Source of the DNA: Oryzomicrobium sp.
GTDB lineage: Bacteria > Pseudomonadota > Gammaproteobacteria > Burkholderiales > Rhodocyclaceae
Reading direction: 5' to 3'
NCBI RefSeq assembly: GCF_021287045.1
Contig: NZ_JAJTBG010000001.1
Coordinates: 248,001 to 312,000, forward strand
DNA length: 64,000 bases
Numbering within the stretch: position 1 is the first letter of the stretch; every line of letters starts with the position of its first letter. A model generated the notes under the pieces. That model was not told the origin of the DNA, ran no database searches, and saw only the letters and a program-made list of their open reading frames with translations. Positions 20,916 to 27,845 of this stretch are shown here, one piece after another. The position numbers and the translations under genes were made by a program.

Positions 20916-22247
20916 TCAGCGCGGTGTGGTCATCAGGTAGCGGGCCAGGGCGTCGAAGGCCGGCAGGGTGGTCGGATCGTTGGCGGCGTTGCCCGCCTGG
21001 GGGTGGGACGCATAGCGGGCGATCACCACCTCGGCCTTGGGGTCGATGTAGAGGCGCTGGCCGTGCACGCCCCGGGCCATGAAGGCGCCGTGGTCGTTGT
21101 GGGTCACCCACCACATGTTGCGGTAGCTCCAGCCTTGCAGCAGCGGGTAGCCCCCCTGGGCGAAGGCGGCCTTGTCGCCCCCCCGGCGGATGTCGTCCAC
21201 CACCGCCTTCGGCACGATCTGCCGGCCGTGGAAGCGGCCGTCGGTGCGCAGCATCTCGCCGAAGCGCGCCAGGTCGCGCAGGCCCGTGTTCAACCCGCCG
21301 CCGGCGAAGGGCGTGCCGATCGAATCCACCGTCATGTAGGCGTCCTGCTCGGCGCCAAGGGGGCGCCAGATGCGCTCCGAAAGATAGTCCGCCACGTTGC
21401 GGCCCGTGACCCGGGCGATCAGCCAGCCCAGCACGTCGGCGTTCACCGTCTTGTAGCCGAAGGCCGCGCCGTGGCTGCCCTGGGGCTGCACGCCCTGCAA
21501 ATACTCGTAATAGCTGCGCGGGCCGGTGTAGTCCCGGGGCTTGGGCAGCGGGCTGCCTGCCTGGGCATGGGCCCAGACCTCGGCGTTCGGGTCGTCGTAA
21601 TCCTCGCTGAATTTGAGGCCGGTAGTCATGTCCAGCACCTGGCGCACGGTGGCCGTACCGAAGGCCGAGCGGGCCAGTTCGGGGATGTAGTGGGCCACGG
21701 GCTTGTCGGCGTCGAGCAGCCCTTCGGCCACCAGTAGCGCGCCGAGGGTGCCGACCACGGACTTGGTCACCGACATGGCGCCATGCTGGCCGTCGTCCTT
21801 GAGCACGCCGAAGTAGCGCTCATAGACGATGCGCCCCCGGTGCAGCACGACGATGCCGTCGGTGTAGTTGGCGGCCAGGGACTGCTCCCAGGTCATGGGT
21901 TCGCTGCCACCGAGGGGAACGAAGCGGACCGCGTCCAGGTCCTTGCGCAGCGCCCGGGGCAGGGGATCGATGGCGCCCAGCCCCCGGGAGACGTTGATGG
22001 TGGGCATCAGTTGGCGAAAGTTGGCGACGCTCCAGCGCAGTGCCGGAAAGCGGAAGTAGCTGCCGTCGTCGAAACGCAGGATGCGCTCGGGGGGCGGCGG
22101 CGACCCCACCATCCAGCCCAGGGCTGCCGGGTCGCTGGCCGCGGCGTCGGGCACCGGAGAAGCGGCGTGGGCGGTGGCGGCCAGCGCCAGGCAGGCCGCC
22201 AGGGCAGCGGCGCGAGGAAAGGGGCGAAGGGGGCGAAATCGGTTCAT
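20916..22247 (-). CDS. Serine hydrolase, class C beta-lactamase / 6-aminohexanoate-dimer hydrolase-like
   Basis: Exported serine hydrolase of the beta-lactamase/DD-peptidase/esterase fold. The 443 residues have a signal peptide (AAALAACLALAATAHA). The nucleophile motif is Ser159-Val-Thr-Lys162 (SVTKS), the second motif Tyr265 (GYKTVN), and the third His395-Gly396. Flanking sequences such as VRQVLDMTTGLKFSEDYDDP and PDVLGWLIARVTG-like NADVLGWLIARVTG resemble NylB-type hydrolases and esterases more than AmpC. The substrate is not predictable. The start at 22247 gives the normal signal peptide; the upstream in-frame extension does not. It is divergent from the NERD helicase gene. Confidence 0.85.
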   Translation of the reverse strand: MNRFRPLRPFPRAAALAACLALAATAHAASPVPDAAASDPAALGWMVGSPPPPERILRFDDGSYFRFPALRWSVANFRQLMPTINVSRGLGAIDPLPRALRKDLDAVRFVPLGGSEPMTWEQSLAANYTDGIVVLHRGRIVYERYFGVLKDDGQHGAMSVTKSVVGTLGALLVAEGLLDADKPVAHYIPELARSAFGTATVRQVLDMTTGLKFSEDYDDPNAEVWAHAQAGSPLPKPRDYTGPRSYYEYLQGVQPQGSHGAAFGYKTVNADVLGWLIARVTGRNVADYLSERIWRPLGAEQDAYMTVDSIGTPFAGGGLNTGLRDLARFGEMLRTDGRFHGRQIVPKAVVDDIRRGGDKAAFAQGGYPLLQGWSYRNMWWVTHNDHGAFMARGVHGQRLYIDPKAEVVIARYASHPQAGNAANDPTTLPAFDALARYLMTTPR

Positions 22248-22549
22248 GGCGGCATCTCCCGGCAATGGGCCCTGGCCCGCAACTGCACCTGGGGCGCGGG
22301 CGGCGGCAGGGTAGGACGAAGGCATCGTGCCCAGAAACTATAGCGAACCCGGGCGCCCCCATCGGTTCGACTCTGTAACGACAGGACCGGCGGTGGGCCG
22401 CGCTGTCGGAGCATCCCCGGTCATGGGAGGCGCTGTGCGCTTTCGCACGGCATATCGCGCAAACCCGAGGGCATAATGTCAGGTGACTGACAACCATTGG
22501 CCGGCAATGCTCCGGCCTGCCCGGGAGGCGCAGCGACGCGTATGGCACC
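22248..22549. other. Divergent intergenic region with an operator-like palindrome
   Basis: A 302-bp non-coding stretch between the serine hydrolase and the NERD helicase. It contains a CATAAT hexamer (22472-22477) that runs into a perfect inverted repeat TGTCAG-GTGA-CTGACA (22477-22492), about 60 bp upstream of the helicase start. I see no small gene or RNA in it. Confidence 0.5.
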
Positions 22550-24358
22550 ATGGCAACCCTGATTCCCGCAATCTCCACTTGCGCCGGGCGCATGACCGCC
22601 GGCGAAAACCGCTTCGCCCGGCGGCTCGAAGCCAAGCTCGAAGACGACTACCTGCTCTGGTACGACGTGCCCGTGGGCCCGGCCAACCTGCATCCGGACT
22701 TCATCGTCTTCAACCCGCGCCGGGGCATCCTGGTGCTGGAGGTCAAGGACTGGAAGCTGGACACCCTCCAGGCCATGGACCGGGACCACACCACCCTGGT
22801 CACCGCCGATGGGGTTAAGCAGGTGCCCAATCCCCTGGAGCAGGCCCGCCACTACGCCCACGCCGTGGCCGACCTGCTCAAGCGCGATCCCCAACTGACG
22901 TTTTCGTCCGGGCGCGAGCAAGGGAAGCTCTACTTCCCCTGGGGCTACGGCGTGGTGCTCACCAACATCACCCGCAAGCAGTTCGACGACACCGACCTGG
23001 GCGAGGTGATCGCCCCCCACCGGGTGATCTGCCGCGACGAGATGGAAGAGGGCGTCGATGCCGAAGCCTTCCAGCAGCGCCTGTGGGGCATGTTCCCCTT
23101 CAGTCGCAGCACCGCCCTGTCCCTGCCCCAGATCGACCGCATCCGCTGGCACCTCTTCCCCGAAATCCGCATCAACGCCCCGCTCCAGGGCAAGCTCTTC
23201 GCCGACCCGGAGGTGGCCGACATCCCGGACATCGTGCGGGTCATGGACTTGCAGCAGGAACAGCTCGCCCGCAGCCTGGGCGAAGGCCACCGGGTCATCC
23301 ACGGCGTCGCTGGCAGCGGCAAGACCCTCATCCTCGGCTACCGGGCCGAACACCTCGCCCAGGTCTGCCAAAAGCCCATCCTGGTGCTCTGCTACAACCG
23401 CACCCTGGCCAACCGCCTCGCCCAATCCATGGCCGCCAAGGGCCTGGCCGGCAAGGTGCTGGTGCACACCTTTCACCAGTGGTGCCGCGCCCAGTTGGTG
23501 GCCTACAACGCCGGCCTGCCGGAAAAGGGCAACGAGAAAGACGGTGACCAGAGCGCCTACTTCGCCGCCATGGTCGAGCGGGTCATCGGCGGCGTGGACC
23601 GGGGCCTCATCCCCGGCGGCCAGTACGACGCCGTGCTCATCGACGAAGGCCACGACTTCGAGCCCGCCTGGCTCAAGCTCGTCACCCAGATGGTCAACCC
23701 GGACACCAACTCGCTCTTGGTGCTCTACGACGACGCTCAGGACATCTATGCCCGGGGCAAGAAGCAGAAATTCAGCTTCAAGAGCGTCGGCATCCAGGCC
23801 CAGGGCCGCACCACCATCCTCAAGATCAACTACCGCAACACCCACGAAATCCTGCAACTGGCCGCCAGCTTCGCCAAGGACCTGCTCCAGCCCGCTGGCG
23901 CCACGGTCAATGGTGCGGCCGACGAGGACGGCGTGCCCCGCCTCGCCCCCATCAGCGGTGGCCGCCACGGCCCCGAACCCCTGGTGATCCGCCTGCCCAC
24001 CATCAAGGACGAGGCCGAGCACATCGCCAACCGCCTAAAAGCCGCCCACCAGACCGGCATCCCCTGGAACGACATGGCGGTGATCTACCACGACTACGCC
24101 AAGGTGGGAAAAGCGGTGATGGACGTGCTGGCCGCCAAACGCATCCCCTACACCTTCCACAAGAAAGCCACCTTCGCCCCGGACGAACACACGGTAAAGG
24201 TGCTCACCATGCACAGTTGCAAGGGCCTGGAATTCCCCCTGGTGGCCATCCCCGGCGTGGGGGTCATGGAGCAGGAGGAGGAAAAGCGGGATGAATACGC
24301 CCGGCTGCTCTATGTGGCGATGACCCGGGCGACGCAGGAATTGGTGGTGGTGGGGTGA
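22550..24358 (+). CDS. NERD nuclease-domain / UvrD-like SF1 helicase
   Basis: Fusion of a nuclease-related domain with a superfamily 1 helicase. The NERD domain (about 15-130) carries the nuclease pattern Asp50 (HPDFIVF) and Glu64-x-Lys66 (LVLEVKDWKL). The helicase has Walker A GVAGSGKT (252-259), Walker B IDEGHD (about 363-368), INYRNTHEI, the motif V region TMHSCKGLEFP and motif VI YVAMTRA (588-594). It would act on DNA in the cytosol, and such proteins are known from phage-defence neighbourhoods. The protein ends only eight residues after motif VI, exactly where the AT-rich cassette begins, so it may be C-terminally shortened. Confidence 0.88.
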   Translation: MATLIPAISTCAGRMTAGENRFARRLEAKLEDDYLLWYDVPVGPANLHPDFIVFNPRRGILVLEVKDWKLDTLQAMDRDHTTLVTADGVKQVPNPLEQARHYAHAVADLLKRDPQLTFSSGREQGKLYFPWGYGVVLTNITRKQFDDTDLGEVIAPHRVICRDEMEEGVDAEAFQQRLWGMFPFSRSTALSLPQIDRIRWHLFPEIRINAPLQGKLFADPEVADIPDIVRVMDLQQEQLARSLGEGHRVIHGVAGSGKTLILGYRAEHLAQVCQKPILVLCYNRTLANRLAQSMAAKGLAGKVLVHTFHQWCRAQLVAYNAGLPEKGNEKDGDQSAYFAAMVERVIGGVDRGLIPGGQYDAVLIDEGHDFEPAWLKLVTQMVNPDTNSLLVLYDDAQDIYARGKKQKFSFKSVGIQAQGRTTILKINYRNTHEILQLAASFAKDLLQPAGATVNGAADEDGVPRLAPISGGRHGPEPLVIRLPTIKDEAEHIANRLKAAHQTGIPWNDMAVIYHDYAKVGKAVMDVLAAKRIPYTFHKKATFAPDEHTVKVLTMHSCKGLEFPLVAIPGVGVMEQEEEKRDEYARLLYVAMTRATQELVVVG

Positions 24359-24599
24359 GTCATATTTGAAAAGTAACGATGGCAATCGGCCAGAAGCCGC
24401 AATTGAGGATTGCTTCCGATAATGGGCCTCCGAGCTCCTTATTTCTTTTTGCGTTATTAAAGTTGTTGTACATACTCGGCTAAACATATTTGTTGCCTGG
24501 GAATGAATATTCTGTGCGTAATTATCCCAGGGGGTTGATTCGCGTGGGAGCCCAAGGGGCTGTTTAAAAGCTCTCGGTTGTATTTGAGGAAAAGGCGGA
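24359..24599. other. AT-rich boundary region upstream of the three-gene cassette
   Basis: Composition changes abruptly just after the helicase stop codon. The region holds an inverted repeat CCTGGGA (24496-24502) / TCCCAGG (24525-24531) and the 9-mer GATTGCTTC (24408-24416), which recurs at 27726-27734 near the other edge of the AT-rich DNA. I see no gene here. Confidence 0.5.
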
Positions 24600-25127
24600 A
24601 TGAGCGTCGAAGTCTTTGTGCTAAATTTTTTATACAGCCTGCTGGCTACTCTTATAGGTGGTGGAATTCTTGCGTTGCTCTTATTTTGGCTAAAGGAGAA
24701 TGTTTTTCCACTTCCGAATATCGCTGGTCGCTGGTATTTTCAAGTGCGAACTGTCAATACTACCTATAATCCCTATAAGGGGATGGTTTTGGGCTATGTG
24801 GCGATACTTTTGCGTGTAGGTAATCGTATAGAAGGAACTGTTGAAAAGGTTTATGAGAACTCATCTACAGGGGAAAGATATTATGAAGAAAAAAACCGTA
24901 CCAGGGCAGTGATTAAGGGGTTCGTAGAAAAGAGGTATTTTTCAAAAGACTTTGTTTCTCTACATGTTGTCGAAAACGGGTTCGGTCGAGAGTCAACGCA
25001 TTTCTATGAGCTCGTGGCGAGGTCCGATGAAGAGATGGCTGGGAGTTTTACTTCCATGGTTGCCAACCAAGATGGAGAGGTTAAATGGCAAAGAGAAAAG
25101 CCTTGGGCGAAATGCGATATGAGTTGA
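24600..25127 (+). CDS. Small membrane-anchored protein, one TM helix plus beta-rich domain
   Basis: Not assigned to a family. The 175 residues have an N-terminal TM helix (about 8-30, FLYSLLATLIGGGILALLLFW) followed by a soluble domain. That domain is rich in alternating hydrophobic residues typical of beta strands (IAGRWYFQVRTV, YVAILLRVGNRIEGTVEKV, DFVSLHVVENGF, HFYELVAR). The architecture recalls the membrane-anchored beta-barrel effector Cap15 of CBASS systems, but Cap15 has two TM helices and no cyclase gene is present here. A GAGGAAAAGG ribosome binding site precedes the ATG. It is AT-rich, unlike the flanking chromosome, and is the first gene of a three-gene cassette. Confidence 0.72.
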   Translation: MSVEVFVLNFLYSLLATLIGGGILALLLFWLKENVFPLPNIAGRWYFQVRTVNTTYNPYKGMVLGYVAILLRVGNRIEGTVEKVYENSSTGERYYEEKNRTRAVIKGFVEKRYFSKDFVSLHVVENGFGRESTHFYELVARSDEEMAGSFTSMVANQDGEVKWQREKPWAKCDMS

Positions 25128-25293
25128 TGTGATATGTTTTTAGATTTATTTTAAAGTAATTAAATCCGGCCTGGTGACGGCGAGTGAGATAAAGTTACCT
25201 GCTGGGTAATAATTTTATTTTGATAATTTTGAGGCTATTTAAGTGAATAATTTTTTTGTTCACTTTCACTAAGCGCAGATAAGAAGCCGTGGA

Positions 25294-26964
25294 ATGAATG
25301 CAATCGGTACTATTCGGCAGTTGTCAGATATTTTTAAGACGATTGAGCGAGGAGATTTTCTTCCCCTGCATACTTACCATGTGCGAGGAAGAAAAGGAAA
25401 GCTGTTGGGGATTGTTGGGAATGGCCTATGCTACCCGTTACAGCCTTCCCGAAACTCCGAGCTGCTAAAAAAGTGGCTATTAGAGGTAGAGGATAAAAGG
25501 TTCTATCAGCACGGCGCTATCGATTTCAAAGGAGTTGCCCGCGCATTTTTCAAGAATTTGATTGCTGGTAAGCTTGTTCAGGGTGGGAGCACGATTACGC
25601 AACAATTGGCTCGAACCCTTTTCCTTGATCCTTCACGCACATGGGTAAGGAAGCTATCTGAGGCCGTCATTGCCTTAAAACTTGAGCGGCACTTGACTAA
25701 AGACCAGATACTTAATGCCTATTGCGATTTTTCATATATGGGTCGTGGCAGTAGAGGTTTTGAAGCGGCGGCGAGAATCGTATATAGGAAGTCATTCAAA
25801 AAACTAGAGCCAGACCAAATTCCTGCATTGATAGGATTGCTTGGGGCCCCCGAGAGATTTCATCCTGAAAACAACGAAGATCGGTTTTGGATGAGGGCCA
25901 AGCAAAAAGCCAGGACACTAGGGGTTGAAATTGTAAACGCCTCGGTTAATCCAATTCGCATATTGCGTACGCCTAACAAGCGAATCGAAAGTGCGGTGAA
26001 AGATGAACTGGTACGGGCTGGTTTTACTGAGCGAGACATTAAGGCTGTTGAGCTCACCTTGGATGAATCGCTTCAGAGATCGATTGACCAATTGCTAATG
26101 GAGGTATCAAGGCGGCAGGAAGTCGCTCAAGTCGCTGCTATTGTTATTTGCAATAAAACTGGAGATATTCTCGCTGAGTCGTCTTGGAGTAAAGGTCAGA
26201 TAACTCAATTTAGTCCTAGCTTTTCAGGATGCATACAACCTGGATCGACATTCAAGACTTTTGCGCTTCTAACCGCGATTGAATACGGGCTGTCGACTGA
26301 AACAACTTTCGAATCAGCTCCCTACCATTCAGAAAACAAGGCTGGGGCGAAGTGGCAGGTCAGAAACTATGGGCATGCCTATCATGGATGCTTGACATTA
26401 GAAGAGGCTCTTAAAAGGAGTGATAATTCGGTTTTTGCACGTTTAGCCGACTGCCTTGATCAGGATCTGTTGGCGTCCACATATGAGCGGTTTTCCTTAA
26501 TCAATAGGAGCTCCTTTACGACTGCAGCAACTCTAGGTGGGGTTCGAGATGGAGTTTCGCTGTTAAAGCTTGCGAGCGCGTACGCCTCCATTGCCCGTAA
26601 TGGGGTGACGATAGAGCCTCGTCTAGTACGGTTTGTTGAATATGAGGATGGCCAGACAGCATTCGTAAGGCCAAGTTGCAGTCGAGTGGTGGCTGATTAT
26701 GCAGCGATCCAGACTCTTAAGCAGGTACTTGCCTATTCAGGCATTAGAACTATCTCACAGAATATTTCTGGGAAAAGTGGCACTACTAAGAAAAGTAGCC
26801 TGTTTGCAGGATATAACGACGATGTTTCAATAAGCCTATGGCTCAACTTCAATCACGAGCAACCTGAGCATGGTCCAAAGGATTTAACAGCTATTCAGAT
26901 TGTAAAAAATATCGGAAAGAGCTTGCTGGAATGGTCTGAGAATCGCGCATTTTCGATTGTTTGA
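25294..26964 (+). CDS. Leaderless class A penicillin-binding protein (GT51 glycosyltransferase plus transpeptidase)
   Basis: Bifunctional peptidoglycan synthase by domain content. The GT51 domain has Glu66 in EDKRFYQHGAIDFKG, then GGSTITQQLARTLFL (97-111), and the second Glu123 in RKLSEAVIALKLERHLTKDQIL. The transpeptidase domain has Ser318-x-x-Lys321 (PGSTFKTF), Ser376-Asp-Asn378 (KRSDNSVF) and Lys494-Ser-Gly-Thr497, so all three motifs are intact. At 556 residues it is compact. The first 60 residues contain neither a TM helix nor a signal peptide, which is abnormal for an enzyme whose lipid II substrate is used on the periplasmic side. It is AT-rich, lies 166 nt after the small membrane gene, and is followed after 1 nt by another membrane gene. 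Confidence 0.9.
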   Translation: MNAIGTIRQLSDIFKTIERGDFLPLHTYHVRGRKGKLLGIVGNGLCYPLQPSRNSELLKKWLLEVEDKRFYQHGAIDFKGVARAFFKNLIAGKLVQGGSTITQQLARTLFLDPSRTWVRKLSEAVIALKLERHLTKDQILNAYCDFSYMGRGSRGFEAAARIVYRKSFKKLEPDQIPALIGLLGAPERFHPENNEDRFWMRAKQKARTLGVEIVNASVNPIRILRTPNKRIESAVKDELVRAGFTERDIKAVELTLDESLQRSIDQLLMEVSRRQEVAQVAAIVICNKTGDILAESSWSKGQITQFSPSFSGCIQPGSTFKTFALLTAIEYGLSTETTFESAPYHSENKAGAKWQVRNYGHAYHGCLTLEEALKRSDNSVFARLADCLDQDLLASTYERFSLINRSSFTTAATLGGVRDGVSLLKLASAYASIARNGVTIEPRLVRFVEYEDGQTAFVRPSCSRVVADYAAIQTLKQVLAYSGIRTISQNISGKSGTTKKSSLFAGYNDDVSISLWLNFNHEQPEHGPKDLTAIQIVKNIGKSLLEWSENRAFSIV

Positions 26965-26965
26965 G

Positions 26966-27688
26966 ATGATGGAAATCCTAAAAGTCTTAGTGGCACCTAT
27001 CCTTGTGGCACTCGTTAGTTGGCTTGTTAAGGACTACATGTTTGCCCAGCAAAAGGCTAAGCAAGATTTGCTTCGAAATGAGTGGCTTAGGCGCTTGACA
27101 ACATTCTGGTCGCCTTTGTTTCTTTGGTCTGGAATGGTCTTGTTTCCTAAGCATGGGGATGGTCATAACATTGAGAAAGCAGTTTCCGAATTGACTACAG
27201 CCTTGGCAGGAAATGCTCACCTGCTTCCAATTAAGCATTACTACGTAATCATGTCGCTTATTGAAAAAGCAACTGTATTGCCTGAAAAGGATCTTGATTT
27301 AAGCGTTGTTAACGATACTCGAGCTTATGTTTATAGGCAAATAGAAATACTTAACTATCTGTTGTATAAACGCGATAACAGCTTTGATCCGCTGACTAAT
27401 GCAGAATTTATTGGTTCCCCCTTGGCGCTGGTTAGGGCTGCAGCAAACACAACGCTACATCTATTAACCTGGGGGCTATTGGCTGGGTTTTTATATCTTG
27501 GGTATTTCTTTTTGAGTGAAGGTAATTTATTTGGAAGTATTTTGTATTCGTTTATATTAATTCTGCCATTGTGGGCTGATGCTGAAAAAAGAATCGAGAT
27601 GCGTCGTGAAACAGTCAATCACCGAGCTGGAAGGAATAAATATGGGCTGCTCGCAATGCTTCGTTGGGGCAAGAAAAAATTGGCGTGA
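26966..27688 (+). CDS. Membrane protein with N-terminal and paired C-terminal TM helices, coupled to the PBP gene
   Basis: Family not recognised. The 240 residues have an N-terminal TM helix (ILKVLVAPILVALVSWLV), a central soluble helical region beginning QQKAKQDLLRNEWLRRLTTF, and two C-terminal TM helices (about TLHLLTWGLLAGFLYLGYFF and LFGSILYSFILILPLW), followed by a basic tail ending GKKKLA. The ATG at 26966 lies 1 nt after the PBP stop codon, which indicates translational coupling and joint stoichiometry. A TTG at 26957 would overlap the PBP by 8 nt and is an alternative start. Its AT-rich composition matches the other cassette genes. It could be the membrane tether the PBP itself lacks. 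Confidence 0.72.
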   Translation: MMEILKVLVAPILVALVSWLVKDYMFAQQKAKQDLLRNEWLRRLTTFWSPLFLWSGMVLFPKHGDGHNIEKAVSELTTALAGNAHLLPIKHYYVIMSLIEKATVLPEKDLDLSVVNDTRAYVYRQIEILNYLLYKRDNSFDPLTNAEFIGSPLALVRAAANTTLHLLTWGLLAGFLYLGYFFLSEGNLFGSILYSFILILPLWADAEKRIEMRRETVNHRAGRNKYGLLAMLRWGKKKLA

Positions 27689-27845
27689 TGCACTAGTCTT
27701 TAACCTTCCGCGACATCACTTGAACGATTGCTTCTGTATGTAACGTATGTCAGCTAAGGGGTGATTGCTGATGACGTGCTAGTCCTCCAGTCCTTGGGAG
27801 CTTTGAACCGAGAGTACTGTTCTCCTACGCGCTATCATTCGCTCC

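Noticed and set aside
25241-25265. A hairpin AAGTGAA / TTCACTT upstream of the PBP gene
   Set aside because: The 7-bp stem with an 11-nt T-rich loop is weak in AT-rich DNA. I do not claim it as a terminator or regulatory site.
24600-27688. A CBASS operon
   Set aside because: No CD-NTase or other nucleotide cyclase gene is present among the cassette genes, so the Cap15-like look of the first gene alone is not enough.
19098-27845. An integrative element with integrase or transposase
   Set aside because: I looked for an integrase, transposase or att duplication at a tRNA in or near the accessory stretch and found none. The only tRNA (34089-34181) is 6 kb away.
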